This document shows, in pieces, positions 31,404-39,539 of a DNA stretch of 64,000 nt. Under the pieces are notes generated by a model that did not search any database, had not been told where the DNA came from, and saw only the letters and a list, made by a program, of their open reading frames with translations. This DNA is from Nitrospirota bacterium (GTDB taxonomy: Bacteria; Nitrospirota; Nitrospiria; Nitrospirales; UBA8639): NCBI GenBank assembly GCA_003695915.1, contig RFGF01000015.1:1-64000 (forward strand). Direction: 5' to 3'. Within the stretch, counting starts at the first letter, position 1. Every line of letters begins with the position of its first letter. A program made the position numbers and the translations under genes.

Positions 31404-31831
31404 GGTTCGTCTTCCACCAGTCTGGTCTTCCGAGATTGCTTTCCCGCAGCGACGCCGCGAAAAGGGTTGGATAAACGTTCGCAGCTGTCTTCGTGCCCGG
31501 CCCCAATCCCGTCCGATGCACCGAGTCGCTTGAACTCGGAATCGTTAGGCCCTCGCTCTTGAACGAGTTCTTCACAGCTTGTAGGACGAATCAACGGATG
31601 CGTCAAGCACGTCTTCTTTGCCCGGCTATCGGCAGGTCTTGTCAGGACCTGCCTCACTGTCATGGGCATCGTTCCCGATCGGGCGCCGTGTTGCGCTAAC
31701 TCCCAGTCGATGCTACTTTTGATCCATAACCGTGCGTTCAGACCCCGTTCTCGCAAGCTGTGATTCTGCTGCCTCCAGATGACCGAAGAAGGGGGTTCGC
31801 GATCGACTGTCACCCACCGTGAACGTGCACA
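31404..31831. other. Intergenic region with one small hairpin
   Basis: These 428 bases contain no convincing gene. An 8-bp inverted repeat with a 7-base loop (31631-31638 with 31646-31653) lacks a T tract, so it is at best a weak terminator for the fusion gene. I found no clear promoter for the kinase that starts at 31832. Confidence 0.4.
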
Positions 31832-34045
31832 ATGACGTTTTTGGCGATTAGCGGGCTCCTCAACGGCTTGGTCGCGCTTGGGCTCGGCATCACGCTCTAC
31901 GCGCATGCTCCCCGCAACCCCAAGCATTGGACCTATGGTCTGTACTGCGGAAGCATCGCCGTCTGGGGATTCGGGTACTGTGCATGGCAACTGGCCACAT
32001 CGGACACGATGGCGCTTGGCATGCTGCGCATACTCATGTTGGGGGCAGTTTTTATTCCCATCACCCATCTGCATCACGTCATCGCGCTTCTTGAGCTCAG
32101 CCGATCTCATCGGCACCTCGTTCGTTTCGGTTATCTGCTCAGCAGCCTTTTGGCGATCGGCATGCTGAGCCCCTATGGCGTGGCCGGCGTGCATGCCATG
32201 TTAGGATTCGCCTATTGGCCCCAGGCCGGTTCCGGTTTTGCATTGTATATCGTGTGGTTGGCATTTTGCGTCGGCTATGCCTCCTGTTTATTTGCCAAGG
32301 CGCATCGCGCAGCAACCGATACCCAGCGTTTCCAGTATCGGATTTTGATGGTCGCGTATCTCATCGGGTACATCGGCGGCGCGACCAATTTCCCTATCTG
32401 GTACGGTGTACCGTTTCCTCCTTATGGAACGATTTTCGTGAGCATTTACGCTATTGCGGTCGCCTCGATCCTCGTGCATGCCCGCTTGTTGGATGTCTCG
32501 CTGGCGGTCGAGCGCAGTTTGCCCTATGTCTTCATGGCGATTGTTGTCACCCCGGCGATCGCCGTATTTCTCTATGCGCAAGTACTGTATTTTGGTTCGA
32601 TGCATATGGAATTTTCGTTACTGGTTGCGCTCGTCTTTGGACTGTTCGTCATTGCCGGCACATGGATGTTGGTAAACATGCGAGCAGCTTTATCTTCGCT
32701 CCTGTTCCGAGAACGCCATGCGATGTACGAAGCCATGACCCATTTTTCCAAATCGCTGGTCACGAACCTCGATCTCCAGTCACTCTCTCGCGATTTGGTG
32801 CGCACAGTCGGACAACTCATGGGCATTCAGCACGTCACTCTGTACTTGCTCCAGCAAGATCAGCATGTCTTTGCTCCCGTTGCTCGGTACGGCAACATCC
32901 CCTCCCCGCCTGCCCCCCGCATCCCTGTCGATGCGCCGTTGCCCCGTCATCTTGCCCAGACTCGCGATCTTCTCGTGCCAACCGAGCTGGGTCAGCCCTG
33001 CTCGTCGGTCCAGGAGGACATTCAACAAAGTTGTGAGTTTTTGGGAGCCGAGGTGGGCTTGCCATTGGTCAGCAAGAATATGCTGTTCGGATTTTGTATT
33101 CTCGGCCCGCGTTCATCGAAAGAACGCTACGCGGAGGCCGATTTGGATTTGCTCCGAATGGTGTCGCAGGAAGCCGCGATTGCCTTGGACAACGCCCGGC
33201 TCTACGAAGAACTCAAACGATCTCAAGCGTTGGTTCGGCGAACGGATCGGCTCCGCTCATTGGAAATCATGGCGGGCGGACTCGCTCATGAGATTCGCAA
33301 TCCCTTGACCTCCATCAAGGCGTTCGTCGACTTGGCTCCCGAACGGCGAGACGACGAAGATTTTTTGATGCGCTTTAGTCGCATCGTCAAAGAGGATGTG
33401 GCTCGGATCGAACGACTCACACGGGAAATTCTGGACTACGCGCGTCCCACCGATCCTCATCTCCAGTACGAATCGCTCAATGAAATTGTCGAATCGTGCG
33501 TGTACAGTGTCAGGACGCGCCCCACCTACCGCACGACGACCTTCCAGCTGGAATTGGCTGGCGATCTTCCTGCGATTCTCGCGGATCGCCAACAAGTAAA
33601 ACAGGTATTGTTGAATCTATTATTGAACGGCTTGGAAGCCATGGGACCCCAAGGCGGGACACTCACGTTACGGACCTATGCTCTCAAAAAGGCGCATCGA
33701 GACGATGCATGTGTGGAAGTCAACGATACAGGACCGGGCATCGCCCCGGATGATCTGGAGCACATTTTCGACCCGTTCTTTACGACCAAACATCTCAGTT
33801 CGGAACATGAAGGAACCGGGTTAGGTTTAGCCATTGCCCATCAGATTGTCCAAGAACATCGGGGCTGCATCGAAGTCTCCAGTCAACTCGGACATGGAAC
33901 CACATTTATCATTCGGTTTCCCGTCCCGCATGCTGATTCCGTTCATCAAGGCGCCTCATCTCGCGGCGAGCAGTCTCTTTCGCCCGGAACGATCGAGTCC
34001 ATGTCGCAGCCCTCTATCGGGAACTCCTTGCCTTTTCAGGCCTAG
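31832..34045 (+). CDS. Membrane sensor histidine kinase, 7TM-GAF-HisKA-HATPase (PrsK-like)
   Basis: A 737-aa kinase. Residues 1-285 hold about eight hydrophobic segments like the 7TM sensor of PrsK kinases from the PEP-CTERM/exosortase system. A GAF domain covers about 300-455. The phosphoacceptor His486 lies in GGLAHEIRNPL, and the ATPase domain has NLLLNGLEAM, DTGPGIAPD, FDPFFTTK and [12 protein letters not shown]. No response regulator or exosortase gene is adjacent, so the output is unknown. Its last 32 bases overlap the end of the convergent O-methyltransferase gene. Confidence 0.88.
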   Translation: MTFLAISGLLNGLVALGLGITLYAHAPRNPKHWTYGLYCGSIAVWGFGYCAWQLATSDTMALGMLRILMLGAVFIPITHLHHVIALLELSRSHRHLVRFGYLLSSLLAIGMLSPYGVAGVHAMLGFAYWPQAGSGFALYIVWLAFCVGYASCLFAKAHRAATDTQRFQYRILMVAYLIGYIGGATNFPIWYGVPFPPYGTIFVSIYAIAVASILVHARLLDVSLAVERSLPYVFMAIVVTPAIAVFLYAQVLYFGSMHMEFSLLVALVFGLFVIAGTWMLVNMRAALSSLLFRERHAMYEAMTHFSKSLVTNLDLQSLSRDLVRTVGQLMGIQHVTLYLLQQDQHVFAPVARYGNIPSPPAPRIPVDAPLPRHLAQTRDLLVPTELGQPCSSVQEDIQQSCEFLGAEVGLPLVSKNMLFGFCILGPRSSKERYAEADLDLLRMVSQEAAIALDNARLYEELKRSQALVRRTDRLRSLEIMAGGLAHEIRNPLTSIKAFVDLAPERRDDEDFLMRFSRIVKEDVARIERLTREILDYARPTDPHLQYESLNEIVESCVYSVRTRPTYRTTTFQLELAGDLPAILADRQQVKQVLLNLLLNGLEAMGPQGGTLTLRTYALKKAHRDDACVEVNDTGPGIAPDDLEHIFDPFFTTKHLSSEHEGTGLGLAIAHQIVQEHRGCIEVSSQLGHGTTFIIRFPVPHADSVHQGASSRGEQSLSPGTIESMSQPSIGNSLPFQA

Positions 34046-35081
34046 GTTCTCGAGAGGTCCCGCGCCGTTTTCCCGCGGATCCCTCCACGATCACGCCTTC
34101 CCAATCACCGGTTCCCGGTTTCAACTTGATCAGGCGCTGGCTCGTACAGCCGACCGTTTTCAGCCACGCGAGTACCTCACGAACATGGTAGGTATTGCCC
34201 GTTTCCGTAAAGAGCAGCATGGTCACGGCGAACAAATTCGCTTCCGCGGGGCGCAATCCCTCTTTGTCCGTCAGAAACGTATCTTGAATGAGAAGACGCC
34301 CACCGGGGTTGAGCGCCTGCTTGGCTAGCCTTAGAAGACGGATGTTTTCCGCAGCAGAATAAATATGAATCACATTGGAAATCCACACCACATCGAATCC
34401 CTGTGGCCAGGGCGTGGTAAACAAATCGCCGGGGTACAGATGCAACCGCGCGCGTTGAGGTCGCGAGTCGGCAATCTCTTTGGCCACCTCCAATGCCGCA
34501 GGTCGATCCATCACGGTCGCATGCAGTTGAGGGTTTTTTCTCAAGAATGCGAGAGCATAGGTCCCAGGCCCACCGCCGACGTCCAATAACGATCGGGCCC
34601 CACTCAAATCGAGCTGTGATGCTACCTCTCGGGCAGACTCGATCGAGCGTTGATGCATGGCCCAGGTAAAGGCACGTCGATACTCCGGCGTCTCCGGTTC
34701 CTTATCATCGACAGGTTTTCCAGTCTTGACGGCCTGTGTCAAGTGAGACCAGTCCTCCCATTGCCGACGGAGAAGATCCAGATAGGCTCCGCGATATGTT
34801 GGGCTGTTCGCGTTGAGCACGTGTTGCGCCAATGGACTAGCTCGATAGCGAGGGCCCTGTTTTTTTAACAGCCCTGCCGTCGCAAGGTTTCTGCAGAGTA
34901 TCTCAACGCCACGCTCGCTGGCGGAAAGCGCGTTGGCTAATTGACGAACCGTCCAAGTGGTTCTTCCCATCACGGTAAAGATATCGAGCTCGATGGCGCT
35001 TAAAAGAATTCTCGGAAGCCGAAAGGCGAACACGGCATCACGAAATTGGTCGAAGTTCCGAATAGAAGCAATCTCTGACAT
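34014..35081 (-). CDS. SAM-dependent O-methyltransferase of the hydroxyneurosporene/acetylserotonin type
   Basis: A 355-aa methyltransferase with an N-terminal winged-helix dimerisation domain (residues 10-95) and a C-terminal Rossmann domain with SAM motif LLDVGGGPGTYA (165-176). This two-domain plan is that of O-methyltransferases acting on small aromatic or polyketide substrates. IQDTFL and the H-containing segment SNVIHIYSA fit the family. The substrate is unknown. The basic C-terminal tail (GKRRGTSREPRPEKARSSR) is antisense to the kinase 3' end and may be an extension. Confidence 0.85.
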   Translation of the reverse strand: MSEIASIRNFDQFRDAVFAFRLPRILLSAIELDIFTVMGRTTWTVRQLANALSASERGVEILCRNLATAGLLKKQGPRYRASPLAQHVLNANSPTYRGAYLDLLRRQWEDWSHLTQAVKTGKPVDDKEPETPEYRRAFTWAMHQRSIESAREVASQLDLSGARSLLDVGGGPGTYALAFLRKNPQLHATVMDRPAALEVAKEIADSRPQRARLHLYPGDLFTTPWPQGFDVVWISNVIHIYSAAENIRLLRLAKQALNPGGRLLIQDTFLTDKEGLRPAEANLFAVTMLLFTETGNTYHVREVLAWLKTVGCTSQRLIKLKPGTGDWEGVIVEGSAGKRRGTSREPRPEKARSSR

Positions 35082-35235
35082 CGTCCGGCATTCGCAAGGT
35101 TACGGAGAAAAATTTGATTGAACGGTTTTCGATGATGTGCGGCTCAAGCATGCACAGCCAAATGTGTCGAATAACATGTTGGCAACAGCAAGCCCGCTTC
35201 AAGCAGGCACGGCCGACCATCATCGGGCAAATCCG

Positions 35236-35682
35236 TCAGCCCGATGTGCCCGACGAGCGAAATCGAGCTTGATAGGAGCGAATGAGGTCTAGCAGCTTCT
35301 TCGGATCGTTCAATTCGACGGGCTTTTCAAAGGATACGGCGACATAGTCTCCCGTCATTTCCACTCGTTCTTCACATCCGTGTTGGAGCAGCCATGGTCG
35401 GTACTTTGCCGTGGCTTGTTGGAGATAAAATTTGACTTGTTTGGCCAACTCATCGTTGCCAAGATCCTCCGCCGTTCCATCGGAGAGGATGCTTCGCATA
35501 TCTTCGAGCTCATATCCGGCCTGGCATCGCAAAATGCCGTCAGGACCAAGCTCGAGAATCCAGTCTTCGTCATCTAAGCGGAGCAGAAGATCATGGTCGG
35601 ATGAATCACGAGCCAATTCCGGAATCTGTGAAAGAAGATAGGCTCGCGTGTTATGCCATACATCTGTAGGCATGGTGCTCAT
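35236..35682 (-). CDS. Unknown 148-aa protein coupled to the TPR gene
   Basis: A soluble acidic protein with no signal peptide or membrane segment. It is not recognised. The N-terminal half has short beta-like strands (DDEDWILELGPDGILRCQAG) and the middle is acidic and helical; this resembles small immunity or secretion-chaperone folds only in general size. Its ATG overlaps the TPR gene stop as ATGA (35679-35682), so the two are translationally coupled. It is the last gene of the cassette that runs from 37386. Confidence 0.65.
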   Translation of the reverse strand: MSTMPTDVWHNTRAYLLSQIPELARDSSDHDLLLRLDDEDWILELGPDGILRCQAGYELEDMRSILSDGTAEDLGNDELAKQVKFYLQQATAKYRPWLLQHGCEERVEMTGDYVAVSFEKPVELNDPKKLLDLIRSYQARFRSSGTSG

Positions 35683-36509
35683 GAAAGCACAGACGAGCGA
35701 TGGGCTGGAGCGGAGGTCGGTTGGCTCTTCTGGCGCTGAATCAATGCCTCGAGCCGAGCCGTATTTTCCTGTAACTTCGGGAGGCGGAATTTTCGATCAA
35801 TGCGAACGACGAGCGTCAAGCACTCGATAGCTTCGGCGATTTGTCCCATATCTTCAAAGCACTCAGCAAGCACGTACTGAGCCCCACCCACACGTAATTC
35901 ATCATGAAGTCGCTCTGCCATGGCTAAGCTCGTGCGAGCGCAAGCCAGGGCCTCTTGCCTGCGGCCCATCGCGAGATATAACCGAGCAATCATTCGATAG
36001 ACATCAGCTTGTCCAGCGATGTTGTGCGCTTGCCGCATGAGACGAAGCGCTTCGTCGTAGTAGCTCAGTGCCAGATCGAACTCGCCCATTTCTTTCGCGA
36101 CCAGGCCGAGGTCCGAAAGCAAGACGGCTTTGGCTCCGATGTCGCCGGTTCGATTCATCAGATCCAGCGCCTCTAAATAATACGCGCGGCCCCGTTCCCA
36201 TTCCCCGGCATCCACGCACAGGTTTCCCAAATTGGCCAATGTCGCGCCGATGCCTCGATCATCTCCCAGATTTTTTTGGAGTTCCAACACTTCGAGATAA
36301 TATTGGTGGGCTTGCTCGCGCCGTCCACTGACCGCGCAAATGTTTCCGAGGTTCCCCATAGTCGTTGCGACTGCGCGACAATCGCCGCCGCGACGATCGA
36401 ATTCCAAGGCGCGGATGTAACAGCGATAGGCTTCTGTATAATATCCGCGTGAGAAATACCGATTCCCCAGTTCATTCAGATAGGCAGAGGACGATTCCAA
36501 CATTGTCAT
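35679..36509 (-). CDS. Tetratricopeptide repeat protein
   Basis: A 276-aa protein made almost entirely of TPR-like helix pairs, about six repeats from residue 8 to 245, with recurring A-x-x-LGNLGNxC and Y-x-EALxL patterns. The longer 40-residue spacing resembles the Kinesin-light-chain/FxxxLxN class of TPRs. It has no signal peptide, so it should act as a cytoplasmic scaffold. Its partner is unknown; the coupled 148-aa protein downstream is a candidate. The start could be ATG 36509 or 36503. Confidence 0.8.
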   Translation of the reverse strand: MTMLESSSAYLNELGNRYFSRGYYTEAYRCYIRALEFDRRGGDCRAVATTMGNLGNICAVSGRREQAHQYYLEVLELQKNLGDDRGIGATLANLGNLCVDAGEWERGRAYYLEALDLMNRTGDIGAKAVLLSDLGLVAKEMGEFDLALSYYDEALRLMRQAHNIAGQADVYRMIARLYLAMGRRQEALACARTSLAMAERLHDELRVGGAQYVLAECFEDMGQIAEAIECLTLVVRIDRKFRLPKLQENTARLEALIQRQKSQPTSAPAHRSSVLS

Positions 36510-36553
36510 CCACTTGGATCAAGCTCATCACGCAAGACAGAGACAGAACAGCC

Positions 36554-37150
36554 CTAAGATTGAAGGATCTGTTGGAGTGCGGATTTGGCTTCTCGCCAAA
36601 TGCAAACTCCGTCTCCGACGAGCAATGTGGTGAACTCGTATTTCAGGAGGCGCTGCAAGCCGCGTTTGGCTTTCTCGATATCGGCATATTTATCCGGTGG
36701 AAGAAGACGAAGCGAGTCGGGAGGATCACCGATGACGGCATCTCCAACAATTATGATGCCCCCCTGGTGCTGAAGATACAACGCTGACTCGCCCGGTGTT
36801 TTCTGGTCCTGTAACTGGATGACCCAGATTCCTCCCGGCAACAATTCTCCATCCGTAAACGTTTTGTCGATCTCCATAGTCATCGCCGCTGCATCCGCTT
36901 CCGGAGCAAAAACGCGACAGCGAAATTCCTCGCGATACCGATCCGCCTCTCGTTGATGATCACGGTTGGTGATCACAATGTAGTCGATGGGACCACCCTG
37001 ACGGATTTCCGCCATTTCCTGGGGAGATAAGGGCGGAGGATCGACAAGCACGCGATGGTCTCCGACATGCAATAAATGGCCATTGAAATCCAATTGCTTT
37101 TCCGGAGAAAACCACGACCATTGCCAAATGTGCGGCAGCACGGGTCTCAT
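36554..37150 (-). CDS. Metallo-beta-lactamase-fold protein with degenerate metal site
   Basis: A 198-aa protein with the MBL fold pattern (strand-turn VGDHRVLVDPP, then IVITNRDHQREA, TPGESALYL, GGIIIVGDAVIGDPP). The HxHxDH motif is reduced to TNRDH (residues 61-65), and the usual later histidines are replaced (VGDGV near 178). Canonical two-metal hydrolysis is therefore doubtful, though relatives with TNxDH occur in the superfamily. Its start overlaps the stop of the 79-aa gene as ATGA. Confidence 0.75.
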   Translation of the reverse strand: MRPVLPHIWQWSWFSPEKQLDFNGHLLHVGDHRVLVDPPPLSPQEMAEIRQGGPIDYIVITNRDHQREADRYREEFRCRVFAPEADAAAMTMEIDKTFTDGELLPGGIWVIQLQDQKTPGESALYLQHQGGIIIVGDAVIGDPPDSLRLLPPDKYADIEKAKRGLQRLLKYEFTTLLVGDGVCIWREAKSALQQILQS

Positions 37151-37386
37151 AACGAGGCGATCGTCTCCTTGAGCAGTGTCATGGTTTTTTGTCGGATATC
37201 GTCTTCGCTTATCAGGTCCAACATATCGTCTTCCGGCACGGTAATGAATTTCCGGTTAGCCCCTTTCGTCAGCGATATCAGGAATAAGCCATTGGACGGC
37301 GAGGTCGGAATCACCACCTCGACCTGGGCATCGATTGCTTTGACGAGCTCCAAAAACTGCTGCTTCCCCTCCTCAAAATTTTCCAT
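37147..37386 (-). CDS. Unknown 79-aa protein
   Basis: A short acidic protein with central beta-like segment (GLFLISLTKGANRKFITVP) and a helical C-terminus. It is not recognised. The frame is supported by its tight ATGA coupling to the MBL gene downstream and by its position at the head of the cassette. No signal peptide is visible. Confidence 0.55.
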   Translation of the reverse strand: MENFEEGKQQFLELVKAIDAQVEVVIPTSPSNGLFLISLTKGANRKFITVPEDDMLDLISEDDIRQKTMTLLKETIASL

Positions 37387-37468
37387 CAGGCCAATCGGCT
37401 CCTTTCTCTATCGGTTCCCAAACAGGACAGCGTCCGAGATGGAAGTTATCTGTCCACCGTAACACGCG

Positions 37469-38017
37469 TCACGTGTGCGGCGATGTCGGAGGCTTCGCTT
37501 CTGCAAGCAATTTTTCCACTTCTTGAAGAATCACATCGGCATCGGCTAAATCCATGTTTCCCACCCGCTGCCATCGGATAATGCCCTGTTGATCGATGAT
37601 ATACACGTTGGGAATGAATCGGCCCCCACCATAGAGCTTATCTGTCATGCGTTCTGGATCAATGGCATAAGGATAGGTTACTTTCACTGGAAAATGTTGA
37701 AGAAACTCTTGAACATCAGCCAGAGAATCTCCTGAAGAATTCACGCCGATAACCGCCACAGGCTTCCCTTGTGTACGCTCGTGGACTGTCTGCAAATTGG
37801 TCCCCTGGATCAGACATGGCTCGCAAATATGAAAGAGTCCTAAAACCACGACCTTCCCGCGTAAGTGTTTTAACGAAATGGTCTCTCCAGTTACTGTGGT
37901 CAATGTAAAATCGGGTGCGACTTCGCCGACTTTAAAAAAACTTCCAGCAGGCGCGGTGGATGTTCCAGCGAGGACTGCTCCCCCTATCGCGAGGAAGAAC
38001 AAAAGAGCACGAGTCAT
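37469..38017 (-). CDS. Exported thioredoxin-like protein (TlpA/AhpC-TSA family)
   Basis: A 182-aa redoxin. A signal peptide (MTRALLFFLAIGGAVLAG) is followed by the AhpC/TSA-type opening VGEVAPDFTLTTVTGE and a CxxC active site CEPC at residues 65-68, then FIPNVYIIDQQG with the cis-proline region. It should act in the periplasm in thiol-disulfide exchange, for example in cytochrome maturation or protection. GGAGTG sits at a good distance before the ATG. It follows pelG by 151 bases on the same strand. Confidence 0.85.
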   Translation of the reverse strand: MTRALLFFLAIGGAVLAGTSTAPAGSFFKVGEVAPDFTLTTVTGETISLKHLRGKVVVLGLFHICEPCLIQGTNLQTVHERTQGKPVAVIGVNSSGDSLADVQEFLQHFPVKVTYPYAIDPERMTDKLYGGGRFIPNVYIIDQQGIIRWQRVGNMDLADADVILQEVEKLLAEAKPPTSPHT

Positions 38018-38083
38018 ATGTCACTCCTTATATTTGTTAGCCTTCGCCACCGTGTTGAAAGACATCGGTATTCGAGCGAAATC

Positions 38084-38112
38084 ATCCTATCACAGCACAC
38101 AAGGCTCAGCAA
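38084..38112 (-). promoter_or_regulatory. Possible promoter of the redoxin gene
   Basis: On the minus strand TTGCTG (38112-38107) and TAGGAT (38089-38084) are 17 bases apart, with a leader of about 60 bases before the start codon at 38017. Both boxes deviate from consensus. It would let the redoxin and the following cassette be expressed independently of pel. Confidence 0.3.
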
Positions 38113-38168
38113 CGCATAGATAAACAAGAAGGAAATGCCATCTATCATAAAACAGACCAGCGTTATAG

Positions 38169-39539
38169 TTATTGAAGCATGAACGTTTCATATTCCAACT
38201 TTTGGAGTTTCTTGTTTAAAAGCATCATGCCGACGATGACTACTAGCAAAAGGGATCCGGCAAACCCATAGCCATAATACAAGGGCCCAGCATGGATCGA
38301 CCAAGCCGTCAATCCGGCATTGCCGACCAAAAACAAGCATGAGAGCCATACGGCCTCTCTACGCTTGTCCAAATAAAACAACACATTAAGGATGCCGAGA
38401 AACAGGACTTGAAGCCCAGCGCCGACAATAAACACATACAGCAACGATTCATAGACATTGGCGATGCCCAGCCAATCGAGAAGCGTAGGTCCACCTGCCC
38501 AAATCACCAAGCACACGGCCCCTTGCACTTTGATGATTTCCAACAAGCCATGGCGCACGATCACCATCATCTCCTGTTTTGCGCGCCGAATCGTGTCGAG
38601 CGGAGCGCCCTCGCGAATGGCCGTGTAAAACGCTTCGTGTCGTTCGACAAAATCGGTCTCCATGCGCACAAGGAAACTCGCCATAGCCGGTAGAATGGAT
38701 AAATAGGCCAGGAAGATGGGAAGATCGTACAGAGGCGCAGACCGGATCGGACCGATCACCGCGACACTCGTTTCGGGCACGAACCAAAACAACAGTTTGT
38801 CGATCCAAATGGCCAGATTGTACACGAAGCCCAACAGGACCAGACTGAGATACATGCGATTGCGATTCAGGAAATCCCACGAGAACAGAAGCTCTGAGGG
38901 ATAGTGGCGAAAGATCAATGCCATCATCCCGAACAACATCGTCGTTTGTCCGAGAAAAAATCCCAGTAGCAATCCTTCCATGCCGAGGGGACGCAACCCC
39001 AACGATGCCGCGATCGCGATGCCGTACCCCACGGCATACATCGCGAGAATCGCCTGATACGCCTTTATGCCAGAAAGAAAGATCGTGGCAATCCAGATAT
39101 TGCCCAAGACGACAAAACTCCCGATCATGAGCGCACGGTAGAGCGCACTTTCTTGAGCGAAGAAGCCCCATATCACCACGCTGCCCACCAACCCGCACAA
39201 CAGCGTGACCACGCAAATGGCTCCGTGGAAATTGCCCAGTACGACGTGATCCTGCTTCTCGAACAGACGATCGGAGACGTAACGCGTGAAGGCGGGTTGA
39301 ATGAAGCCTGTCAGGATGAGACTGCCCGCGATCAGATAGGTGGCCGATAATTGAAACTGCTGGATGAGCACATCAGGCACGACGACCGTGAGGCTGAACA
39401 TGCCCACGACCAGAATGCCGATAATGGAGAGGATCCACGGGCCGGAACTAATGACGCCGGCATAGGCATAGGCTTGGATAACCGAGAGGTAGGTATCGCG
39501 GGTCAGGATTTTGCGAAGTTCAAAGCCGATTCCGGCCAT
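38169..39539 (-). CDS. pelG: Pel polysaccharide inner-membrane protein PelG
   Basis: A polytopic membrane protein thought to work with PelD, PelE and PelF in making and moving Pel polymer across the inner membrane. The ATG at 39539 gives 456 aa, the size of the Pseudomonas protein, beginning MAGIGFELRKILTRD. About twelve hydrophobic helices are spread along it in a flippase-like arrangement. The open frame continues 186 codons upstream, but that part is a shadow of pelF. It overlaps pelF by 37 bases and is the last pel gene. Confidence 0.93.
   Translation of the reverse strand: MAGIGFELRKILTRDTYLSVIQAYAYAGVISSGPWILSIIGILVVGMFSLTVVVPDVLIQQFQLSATYLIAGSLILTGFIQPAFTRYVSDRLFEKQDHVVLGNFHGAICVVTLLCGLVGSVVIWGFFAQESALYRALMIGSFVVLGNIWIATIFLSGIKAYQAILAMYAVGYGIAIAASLGLRPLGMEGLLLGFFLGQTTMLFGMMALIFRHYPSELLFSWDFLNRNRMYLSLVLLGFVYNLAIWIDKLLFWFVPETSVAVIGPIRSAPLYDLPIFLAYLSILPAMASFLVRMETDFVERHEAFYTAIREGAPLDTIRRAKQEMMVIVRHGLLEIIKVQGAVCLVIWAGGPTLLDWLGIANVYESLLYVFIVGAGLQVLFLGILNVLFYLDKRREAVWLSCLFLVGNAGLTAWSIHAGPLYYGYGFAGSLLLVVIVGMMLLNKKLQKLEYETFMLQ

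Noticed and set aside
31404-31600. tRNA-like or structured RNA in the gap after the fusion gene
   Set aside because: A GTTCAAG-like stretch on the minus strand does not fold into a cloverleaf with an anticodon arm; no other RNA family pattern was seen.
31832-34045. Exosortase/PEP-CTERM system implied by the PrsK-like kinase
   Set aside because: No exosortase, PrsR or PEP-CTERM tail is present in the window, so only the kinase similarity is reported.
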